NCBI GenBank assembly: GCA_964017155.1
Contig: OZ024857.1
Span: 37,298,641-37,362,640 of the forward strand
Source: Oasisia sp. SBJ-2009
Lineage: Eukaryota > Annelida > Polychaeta > Sabellida > Siboglinidae
DNA length: 64,000 bases
Direction of reading: 5' to 3'
Below, in pieces: positions 14,400 through 22,500 of this stretch. Positions within the stretch are counted from its first letter, which is position 1. Every line of letters begins with the position of its first letter. Made by a program: the position numbers and the translations under genes. Under the pieces are notes generated by a model. It ran no database searches and had not been told where the DNA came from. It saw nothing but the letters and a program-made list of their open reading frames with translations.

Positions 14400-17300
14400 T
14401 ATACATAAACATATGTATATATGATATATACATACACATATATATATATGTATATATTTATATACAATATATGTCCACGTGTGTATTAACATATGTAGCA
14501 ATATATTAAAAAATATACAACTGAAGATGTACAGTCAAAAATATACAGTTTCCTAAAAAGAAAACAAATTGCTGTGGGATGGGAGACTCCTACTAAGATC
14601 AATCTGACGCTATCGTAGGAGCCACCTTAATGTGGATGTTTACATATAAGTCAACTATTGTAATATGTCAACTGTTGAGTCACTCTGCAGCTGGAAGACA
14701 GGGTGACAGCCACCCTTTCAAAGCCCTCCACCCAGAGAACCACCTCACACTTGCAGCACAAAGGTGCGAGAACGAAGCAAGGTGGCTACCTGTCCGGCAC
14801 TGTCATAGAGACCACCAGTCTGGCGGCCTACTTATCCAGTGGCCGCACTCGTAAGACCTCCCTGGGCCTGCCCTCCAGTCGTCGACCCAGCTCGAGTCGT
14901 GGGGCACCGTCGAGTTACGGCGAGGCATCAGGAGGGCAGATCGATCCCGAGTTTACCCCAATCATCAACAACGCCCGGACGTTATCCGTACAGCTTCAGG
15001 GCACCAACTTGTACCAGACGACGGAGACACGGCGCTTCACAAAGGAGCAGATAGAACAAGGTCTGCACCAGGGCTACGCTAGGATGGACGAGGCGGGAAG
15101 TCAGAACAGCTGGACGTCTAGTAGTGATGACAAAGACAGGGCGTTGCCACGGCGACCGTCAACAGAACCAGCCTCAACGGGGCCGGTCACAAGAACCACA
15201 AACTCTGAAGTAGGTGGTCAAAACGTAAAAGGTGTCCTCAATTTCATATTTATGCTGTGTTTGTTTCAAGTTATTTTTACGAAAAAGCAAACCAATATAT
15301 GTGGAACTATCCACCTGATATGGTCATTGTGACTCTGTGTATGTAGACTGGGTAAAATTGGCTGACAAACCATGAACTTATTTGATTCTTGTCTAAGAAC
15401 TGATTCAAGTGATTTTTTAAATTGGATTTTTCATGTGAATGTGTCATATGATCATGCTTGTGTTTCTGCACTTGTTAATCCAACTATTGCCATTATTGGT
15501 ATCATTTTAAGTATACAATTGGTATAACAATGTTACATTTTATAGATAGAGAATTAATTTTATTAAATAAGTAACTGAAATAAAGCAGCTAATAAAAAAA
15601 CTGCCATTGGGAGTTACTACATACACACTATGGTGATATTACTGACATCTTCAGAATATGCTTCTTCATGTTTTACATCACACCTCGTAGCATGCGCATT
15701 GCTGTAAGCACCCTTGACATTTTACAGAAAAAACATGAGAATTGTACTGCAAAAATGTTTGGTATATATATATATTATACTACCAGGTATATATAATATA
15801 TACATGCATATACATACCCACACAATATATTATATATAATAATTATATAGTTTTAGAATGCCATATATTGTTCAATGCAGTTATTATGCCACTCATTAAG
15901 CCATACTAAATAACTCTTGTAAAGAACATAATTCAAGTGTTAACAATACACTGTATTGCTTCTGTAAAAAAAACTCCAAATCTGTGAGCATACCCACATA
16001 TCCGTGAGCCTGTGAAATCTTTACAAAATCTACAAGACTGACAGCTAACCTGTGATACTTGGCATGTCGATTGTACACTGAAATGTGTATTATTGCTTAA
16101 AAAGAGTAATCGTTTGTGCCCCCTTTGTACACCCAGGGTTAACTGCAACTGCTCTAACTTTGACATACATGACTTTTTGACATGCTTTAGTTAATAGTTT
16201 ATTTTTCTTTCAGCTAGAAGGTTCAAAGCCACAAACTAGTGGTAAGTTGCATAATTTGTTTCATTGTAATGGGAGGTGCTTAGTGCGAAATGATAATATA
16301 TAGTTGATTACTATCTAGTGTCACTGCAATGTAGTTCAGTGTAGTTAAATGCACACCAAGGATTCCATTATCAAACATAATTATTATTTTATAAGGTTGT
16401 TAATTTACCTGTCAGGGTCCTTTGTTGTGCTCAGAGAAGCACTTGGCACCTTCATGGTGTCTCCATCAGCATTATTGTGTGCTCATCTCAGTTGTCATGT
16501 GACTCTAGTAGTTGTCACGTAACGGCAGTTCTAAGAAGATCGCGGGAAGATGGTAATCACTCCCGTATCTCAGTCGCTTCACCGATTTTATTTTTTTCTT
16601 CGCCAGAAATTGTTCTCTCTGAGTCTGATGAACATGAATTTGAACATGAACACTGTGGCACCGATGGCCGTGATGAACACTGTGGCACCGTTGGCCGTGA
16701 TGAACACTGTGGCACCGTTGGCCGTGATGAACACTGTGGCACCGTTGGCCGTGATGAACACTGTGCCACCGTTGGCCGTGATGAACACTGTGCCACCGTT
16801 GGCCGTGATGAACACTGTGGCACCGTTGGCCGTGATGAACACTGTACCACCGTTGGCCGTGATGAACACTGTGCCACCGTTGGCCGTGATGAACACTGTG
16901 GCACCTTTAGCCGTGATGATATCGCCCTCATAGGGACACCAGCAACAATCTTCCCACGTACTTCTTAGAACTGCTGTCATGTGACCATTACCAGCAATGT
17001 CACATGACAGCTGCAAGGAGCACACAGTAATGCTGGTGAAGGTACAGTGAAGGTGCTAACCACTGCACAACAGAGGCTTCTGACAGGCAGTTTAACAGCC
17101 TTAGCAAATAAGAATAAATAGAATACAGTATCAACAAATTGCACGTAACAGTTATTGTTTCTTGTTAAAATGGAATGTAGTTGGAATTTGGTGTTCTTTT
17201 TGTTTTTCCCGGGATATCATGGATGAGTCTGGCTTTCTTCCTGAGCATTGAATTGTTTCCGGTTGTTGTTCCTCACCTTTCTTGTGCTGTCACCTCTACC

Positions 17301-17721
17301 AGCCACTCCTGTTGGACTTCAGCTTTCTTTCTCCAGTCATCCGCTATCTCTCCTGATCTCTCCTTGAACCCAGTACAGTCTAAGTCATCCTCTCCTCATC
17401 TTTTTCCTTCTACTCTACGTGTGTCTACTTTCTCTGCCAGCTGTTCTTCCCAGTAGATATGGAGAACCAAATGTTGTGCTGTCTCTTGTTGACGAATACA
17501 TCACCTTTGTTCAGATCAAAGCATCACTATGTCGTTTGCACAATCACTGTCACACAATTGCTAATTCCATGTGTCACGTTTCAGTGGGCTGTGGTCCAAC
17601 CAAGATCTCACTGATGATCTCCCGCGGTCACCAGGAGCACCACAGTGGTCAGTTCCATGCCCACTCTCTCACACGCCCGGTCAACCGACCACCTCTCCTA
17701 CGCAACATGCCGAAGCGGTGA
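237..17721 (+). CDS. 3' part of an unrecognised Ser/Pro/Arg-rich protein gene (17 exons)
   Basis: I do not recognise this protein family. Coding exons by splice sites and phase: 237-303, 813-923, 1457-1495, 1838-1948, 2493-2543, 3580-3655, 4223-4333, 5409-5984, 9872-9969, 10440-10533, 11162-11350, 11847-11984, 12676-12913, 13883-13961, 14691-15209, 16214-16241, 17585-17721 (TGA). All joins agree in phase and give 886 codons plus stop. The first exon opens mid-codon after an acceptor, so the gene starts before the window. The N-terminal exons are Lys/Arg-rich (FPQKKKRLRSKKDRDKSK), followed by YSSAKRPRSKEERTAFVVG. The middle is low-complexity SRPPSA-type repeats. A short amphipathic stretch (FVDHFVKKTMAEVEDITAEI) may form a coiled coil. 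No signal peptide or catalytic motif is visible. It could be the cytoplasmic tail of a membrane protein or a cytoskeletal scaffold; both are guesses. The exon model is strong, the function unknown. Confidence 0.85.
1838..1948 (+). CDS. Gene 1 exon with a structured-looking motif
   Basis: This 111-nt, phase-0 exon sits between a CCCAG acceptor and a GTACAA donor. It encodes PIRYSSAKRPRSKEERTAFV, then a hydrophobic VGVPVYTLERMDTRI. It is one of the few segments of gene 1 with balanced composition, so it is a good query for a homology search. The neighbouring exons (1457-1495 and 2493-2543) are also phase 0, so any of the three could be skipped without a frameshift. Confidence 0.75.
2985..3570. 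repeat. Degenerate 20-21-bp tandem repeat (GTTCTCTGTGAA type)
   Basis: Units such as ACCATGTTCTCTGTGAACAT are nearly perfect at 3060-3200, then drift. A higher-order unit of about 79 bp (CCGTGTCCCTTGTGAAGTGA and following) is present twice at about 3360-3510. The array runs to the acceptor of gene 1 exon 3580-3655. Confidence 0.9.
3580..3655 (+). CDS. Gene 1 exon with ambiguous TAGCAG acceptor
   Basis: Encodes MDPSYLAGLTDAYLQNGKLP and onward, ending in phase 1. The acceptor is a NAGNAG tandem (TAG at 3574-3576, CAG at 3577-3579), so one extra Gln codon may be included. The following exon 4223-4333 continues in frame with DIPHFRYTGGPLGTCPIHDS. These two exons are among the less repetitive parts of the protein. 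The intron just upstream is filled with a degenerate tandem repeat that runs into the acceptor. Confidence 0.75.
3798..3868. repeat. (GT)n microsatellite
   Basis: About 33 GT units in the gene 1 intron after exon 3580-3655, preceded by GCGT/GCAT units at 3705-3750. Confidence 0.97.
5409..5984 (+). CDS. Largest low-complexity exon of gene 1
   Basis: This 576-nt exon enters and leaves in phase 1. It begins DSDQLSELSQPVVRTPTPRK, passes through SRPPSA-type repeats, then reads FRLKNLLNRRLSDVLVDAHN, and later carries a short duplicated ADRD-x-x-TN motif. The donor at 5985 (GTACCA) is weaker than the consensus. Reading through it keeps the frame open for about 69 more codons to a stop at 6191-6193 and adds a strongly hydrophobic stretch, so an alternative 3' end is possible. 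The exon is richer in GC than the flanking introns. Confidence 0.8.
9121..9166. repeat. Short repeat with CACGTG E-boxes
   Basis: CAGTCATGTGACAG / CAGTCACGTGACAG units, about 3.3 copies of 15 bp, containing two CACGTG palindromes. In a gene 1 intron; any regulatory role is unproven. Confidence 0.8.
9535..9838. repeat. Degenerate ~25-bp tandem repeat (TTGTTAGATGACTGGATGAA type)
   Basis: About ten diverged copies of a unit like AGATGACTGGATGAAGAGTA plus TTGTT. It ends about 33 bp before the acceptor of gene 1 exon 9872-9969. Confidence 0.85.
10760..11043 (+). repeat. Dispersed repeat family B, copy 1
   Basis: Aligns along its length with 60637-60927: shared blocks ATGGATGT, AGCCAGTTTACAAACTT, GGCTACAAACACACAT, CCTTCATTATTT, CACCCATATTT, GTGGACGGGT and ATACATAAAGCTATG. 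The ends show a short imperfect inverted repeat (GCGTTATG-type left, CATAAAGC right). It lies in the gene 1 intron between exons 10440-10533 and 11162-11350. Confidence 0.8.
11440..11586. repeat. GT-rich simple sequence
   Basis: Interrupted GT repeats with TTTGTGA and GAGTGTGT variants in the gene 1 intron after exon 11162-11350. Confidence 0.9.
12676..12913 (+). CDS. Pro-rich exon of gene 1
   Basis: Acceptor TTACAG, donor GTAGGT, phase 1 in and phase 2 out. It encodes a Pro/Ser-rich linker ending with a more ordered segment, VELDNTMKSFNEIRQSLMDP then TKRKKLSPTTG. The next exon (13883-13961) continues with QFVDHFVKKTMAEVEDITAE, a candidate amphipathic helix. The intron between them carries the SINE at about 12930-13265. 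Confidence 0.8.
12930..13265 (-). mobile_element. tRNA-derived SINE
   Basis: On the minus strand the head (13265 downward) reads AATGGCTCCGGGATAGAGCT (box A-like), then GGGGTTCGAATCC (box B), i.e. a tRNA-related Pol III promoter. The tail contains AAGCGCTTTGAACAGTCC and GCGCTATATAAGAACTTGCC. GCGCTATATAA-type tails are shared by many marine invertebrate SINEs and their partner LINEs. About 335 bp. It is inserted antisense in the gene 1 intron between exons 12676-12913 and 13883-13961. Confidence 0.75.
14691..15209 (+). CDS. Large C-terminal exon of gene 1
   Basis: This 519-nt exon is in phase 0 at both ends (acceptor CTGCAG, donor GTAGGT). It encodes LEDRVTATLSKPSTQRTTSH, a Ser/Arg-rich stretch, then IDPEFTPIINNARTLSVQLQ and RRFTKEQIEQGLHQGYARMD, which look ordered and charged. 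It joins exon 16214-16241 and the terminal exon 17585-17721, ending HSLTRPVNRPPLLRNMPKR and stop. No C-terminal PDZ-binding or targeting motif is evident. Confidence 0.8.
16400..17095. mobile_element. Foldback element with long inverted repeats around a 27-bp minisatellite
   Basis: Sequence from 16400 to about 16555 is matched in reverse complement by about 16945-17095 (shared blocks CCTGTCAG, TTGTTGTGC, GCACCTTCA, CAGCATTA, TGTGTGCTC, TGTCATGTGAC, GCAGTTCTAAGAAG, GGGAAGAT). The arms are about 150 nt and diverged. The centre (16646-16917) is about ten copies of a 27-bp unit GATGAACACTGTGGCACCGT TGGCCGT. TTAA borders both ends. It lies in the last intron of gene 1. Open frames run through it on both strands but are repeat artefacts. 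Confidence 0.8.
16646..16917. repeat. 27-bp minisatellite
   Basis: About ten copies, in frame as nine-residue repeats (DEHCGTVGR on plus, PQCSSRPTV on minus). A few point variants (GGCACC / GCCACC / ACCACC) distinguish copies. All three frames lack stops on at least one strand. Confidence 0.97.
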
Positions 17722-17891
17722 GGATCCTCAGTGGTCAGTGAATGGTCAGTCTGTGGCCGCACTGCTGGAGGGTCTGTGTAGTGACAGAAGCAGGACTCAG
17801 GTGGAGTGATATCTAGTGATAAGGACATCACTCAAGTTATGATGTGTCACATCATTGTCATTTGATGTGATAATCAACGTCCTCTTGTGTA

Positions 17892-17897
17892 AATAAA
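17892..17897 (+). promoter_or_regulatory. Polyadenylation signal AATAAA for gene 1
   Basis: A canonical AATAAA lies about 170 nt after the gene 1 stop codon, with T/G-rich sequence following. A second AATAAA at 18932-18937 would give a longer 3' UTR that overlaps the 3' end of the opposing ZADH2-like gene. Confidence 0.55.
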
Positions 17898-18914
17898 TGT
17901 CTAGGCAAGATAGCCTTTGCTTTGATGGCACTTGCCATCAATCTAGTGTCTGTTTGAAAGTGGGTCATTCGAACCCTGCTTCAAGCCATCAGAGGAGTAT
18001 GTTGTAGAAACATGACCTTCTGATAACCACATACAAGTATTCATACTTGATGATTACTGGGTATGTGAAGTCATGCTTATATCTTAAACTACAATTAAAC
18101 ATCTTCACATTTGTGCTTTTGGGTTGTTCATAATTGTCAACATTTTCCAAAGCATACAAACTGTATGCCGGGGTTGGAGACTTCTGTATGCTTAAAACTA
18201 TTGTAGCGTACTTGCTATTGTTGGTACATATTTATATAGTCACAACAATTAACATTTTTAGTGAATGCTTTGGGGAGGGGAGGAGTGGGTCAAGAACAAG
18301 CATACTCCTTGTACTCTTCCAAAAAATTATGAATGACCCCCATAGCAATCTTTCTGTGAAAGCCTCTCCAAGATACATACTCCAAAAAGACGATATTGGA
18401 GAAAGTTAGGCCTTGCAGCATTGTGACAACATTGCATGTTAGAAATCTGTTTTGTATCATTAACTGAGTGTCTGTATCAGACAGTAAAATGTGTACAAGC
18501 AATAACTAGTTCTCAAGATATAGTCAAATCTGACAGTTTTCAGAATGATCATCTGCATGTCTGCATAAGTGTGCCAATGAAAAAACTAAGGATGGAAATG
18601 TTATTGTTGAAATGTTCTTAGGAAACATGAGCGTTGTTGGTAAATGTTCCACTTTTGTGGTCTTGTAACAGGTTTTGTAAGAAACTATTAATTTTTATAA
18701 TTAATAAGACACTTTCATACAATGCAACTGTTCATATTAAATGTGTATGATAGTTATGGTGCTGTATGTGTAATATATTTGTAGTTAAGGCTGCACAGAC
18801 ATGTTTTATATAATGTTTTATGTAATCAGTCATACATTTGGCACAGAATGACACTTTCCATTGCATATTTTGAAATGGTCATGCTGTATATAACACACAT
18901 GTTAACAAGACATG

Positions 18915-18920
18915 TTTATT
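18915..18920 (-). promoter_or_regulatory. Polyadenylation signal (minus strand) for the ZADH2-like gene
   Basis: TTTATT on the plus strand reads AATAAA on the minus strand, about 525 nt downstream of the ZADH2-like stop codon. I see no nearer AATAAA on that strand between the stop and this point. Confidence 0.5.
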
Positions 18921-19443
18921 AATTAAGACAAAATAAACAGAACATGATACCCAAGTGTTGATTATATTTGGACACACTCATGAAGACACAGTAACTAACT
19001 AAACTGGTGATAGAGTTCTCCACTATAGTACAAGTAGTCCATACACTACTGAGTAGTGAGTGTTATAAGTAACTTAAGTCCAACTTTGGCTTAGCCAGTC
19101 ACTATAATGACCTGGTAGTGGTCCATGTCCAGCGTGGCCAGGTATTCAGGAATGTTGACTCAAAGTCACAGGTAATCATGAAGGGCCACATAGGAGGGAC
19201 CAGACATGGTGTACCAGGTAGTGACAGCAACATCTACTGCACCAAAGCACCAACTCTACGTCTTGTATGATTAAATAGGTCCAGTTCTGCATGGCCAAGT
19301 AGATATTGTAAAGCCAAGTATGTCATCCAGTATAGCCAAGTAGGTTCTGTATGGCCAAGTAGGTAACACACATCCATGTTACTGCAGGAACTGTTGTCCA
19401 AGTGGTCCAGTGATTGGTTGACTAGTCCTCGGGACATTTTGTG

Positions 19444-19521
19444 TCAAAGGCGACTAGTCCTTGAGGCACTGGGTGTAAGGTCCACCATCACCTTGCCAAT
19501 ACTTTTCTTTGTGTACAGATA
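19444..19521 (-). CDS. ZADH2: Terminal exon of the ZADH2-like gene with PTS1-type end
   Basis: This 78-nt exon follows an acceptor TTCTAG in phase 0 and encodes [20 protein letters not shown] and RTSRL, then TGA. The segment matches the family C-terminal strand ([14 protein letters not shown]). The last three residues SRL fit the peroxisomal consensus [SAC]-[KRH]-[LM]. If the preceding donor at 19890 is not used, exon 11 reads on only a few codons to a stop and the targeting end is lost. Confidence 0.8.
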   Translation of the reverse strand, partial: YLYTKKSIGKVMVDLTPSASRTSRL

Positions 19522-22500
19522 CTAGAAGCAGAAACAGTATAATAATAATATTATAAATCCAGAAACACATTACAGTAAAACTGTAAATTTCCATAGAAAA
19601 TTATTTAACTTTTTATATAGAACTTCCAATCAAAAACATCCATACAGATGAATAATGTTAACAGGTATTTAATAATGTGAAGCAAGACAATCACAGTTCT
19701 CATGCAGTGAGAAAAAAACTCCATATATATTATTATATACACAAGTGGTGGATTGTCAGGTAAACCAATATCCTGTATCAAACTGCTAATGTAATATACG
19801 CAAACTAAAAATACAGATAAAGGTACGTCTTCATATTTATGTCACAGGAAAAGTAAATGTGATGAATTAATCCAGGAGTCTGCTACTGACCTCGACTGCT
19901 GACTGGATCGACTCAAGACCATAGAATGGCCCTGATGAGTGGCTACCATCGTCTATTAAACTGTGCAGTTTGCCCTCTGTAGTCAGCTGAACTAGACGCG
20001 CCATGTACTCATGGAAGTGTGATGTGTAATGGAAGAGGAAGAACCCACGCACACTGGCAGACTTCCTCAGTAGCTGGCAACAAAATGACACGTCATATTA
20101 TATATAAAATACAGAACATATCATCACAATTCATCATCAACATGCAGCTGTAGTTCCCATGGATGGGTGAAGGCTTCAGCATGGAAACATTACACAAAAT
20201 TAATCTATATTTTACGAGGGTTAGCTTATAAAACTATTTAAAAAAATTACTAAAAGCAATTATATTGTTTAGGTAATTAACTAAAAAACATGAACTGAGA
20301 AATACCACATATCACACAAACTTGTAATATGTGATACTTGGATGAAACAGGCAAATTGTCAGATTTTGCTATAATGATCAAATCAATTTGACACAAACAC
20401 ATGATTGACAATTAGATAGATTTACAATATTCTAATGGACACATATTGATATGTGGTCGTATACAGTGCTGATGTACACCATCTACATAAGGCACTTACG
20501 GTGCATTCTCCACCACCCAAGCAAACTGTTCGCCAACTTGCCACTAAAGCTGCGTCCATTTAAAATTTATTAAATCAAGTGCATTAGGTCTATGGAAGCT
20601 GTATTCCTTTATAATTTCCTGTGGAGAATATTTTACTCACCTTGTTTTAGTTACTAGGTAGTGACAACTGATTTGTTATCAGGACACAGGCCAAATTGGG
20701 TGAACAAAACTGAGTTCAAAAATCGCAGGAGATGGACGCAGTCTCAAACATTGAGTCTTTTTAATTGACAGTCTCAATCAACAAATGCTACACCAGGCAG
20801 CATTTCTCACAAGCCCTTCAACACTGTCTGCTACATTCAGCTGTCAGCATACAGTTTAGACTAATAATAATAATAATACTCTATTTATTCACTAAAATCC
20901 AAAGTACAAGCTCTGTTCAGTAGTGTTCGCATTGTAAAAAGTCAATATAATATAATACAAGTTAAAAAAAGGTTTAATACACTGTACATATATCTAAATC
21001 TAAAACCAACTAATAAATAATTTAAATTATATGCTGGCTGAGCCACTTAAAACATTAATATCAATCTAAAAGGTATAGAGGAACTAGATATTAAAAGCAA
21101 TTTTGAAATAGAATGTCTTAAGGGGCACTTTAATTTTTTCAAGCATTGGAAGCAAATCCTCAGGTACACCTGTAGTGTGTTCCACAGAGTTGGTCCTGCA
21201 CGGGAGAATGAGCGGCGTCCATAACGTTTGAGGTTGTGCCGAGGAACCACTAGCAACGCGATGACATGTAACTAAAAGAGAATACTAAATCCGAAGATAA
21301 AGGGAGTCTTACCATAGCTGGCAGTCCCACGGTGTGCATCGGTGCAATGCCTGAGGCTGACTCATACCCACTGATGAACCCCAGCACACACAGGCGCCCA
21401 TGTAATGCTAAACTGAAAGTGAAACAAAATCAGGTAATGATACTGCATCAATCAGAATGTTGGCTCAAGTCTTACTGTATGTCCAACTTGTGTCAAATGT
21501 TAAGAAGTTACAGTTTAGAAGACAGCATGTATGTAGAACAATAATATTGGAATGCAATGAAAATTACTCGCAAACTAAGTACATCAGGTAAAAATGGGTC
21601 AACAGACCCTGAAGTATTTTGAACTATACTGTGAGTTTGTCATTATGAATGAAATATACTTTGGTGATTCAAAGTTACTGCCTAGTCTTCTCCATAATCA
21701 TATAATTGTATTATTTATATGAGATGACAAGAGTCAGTCAAATTATGTGCATTCAGCAACAGGACTGATCATTAGTGGTCTCAGTCAAAATACAGTAGTT
21801 GATATTAATAAAGTGTATGATATTTCACTCTATATTTGTCCAGAATATTTTTTTCTGTTTGTCACCTACAGGTGACAATATGTCTGTAACCAGCAGACAC
21901 CACAGCCAGTCAGCCACACCACTTTATAATAATTAAACAAATATCAAAAAAACATAACTTGCATTTATAGAAAATCAATAGTTTTGAAGATATCTTAAAC
22001 TGATCAACTGGACACTGTGTCTGCCTGTGTGTTTGAAGATATCTTAAAACACACAGGCAAACACATGTCCAGTTTATCAGGTATCTACCAGGTCACTGAC
22101 ACAACTCTTGCCACTGCGGCCAGGGAACAATTGGACATGGTGTTGGTGTAACAGTAGCAGGCAGGAAACGTCAGCTTCACTGATGGGGTAGGCCTCTAGT
22201 GGGTGAATATACAGATCACAGAGGGGGTCTCTAGCATTCATCTAACAGCTGCAAGTACAGGCAGAACTAGACAATTTTTTTATATTTTGCTTTTTGAGAT
22301 GACCACAAATATCTTGTGTACAGTCAAAAATACCCTTAAAATGTCTATGCAAAACTAGAGACAAAAATGTTTTTTTTAAATATACAGGAAAACAGTGACA
22401 TTGTAGCAGTTTTAGCCCTAGCGGACCCTAGCAGGCTTTAAAATAAATAAATCAAATGTTAATCTCTTGTGCCTAAGAAATGTCTATGCAAATTTAGAAA

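Larger units (their letters stand above)
17722..19443. other. Convergent 3' UTR / intergenic region
   Basis: No coding exon is seen here. It holds the presumed 3' UTRs of gene 1 (plus) and the ZADH2-like gene (minus), with oppositely oriented polyadenylation signals near 18.9 kb. At about 19289-19370 a short degenerate repeat of the type GCCAAGTAGGT falls inside the presumed ZADH2 3' UTR. Confidence 0.6.

Noticed and set aside
16477..17025. Overlapping 124-163-codon frames on both strands
   Set aside because: They run through the 27-bp minisatellite and inverted arms of the foldback element in the last intron of gene 1.
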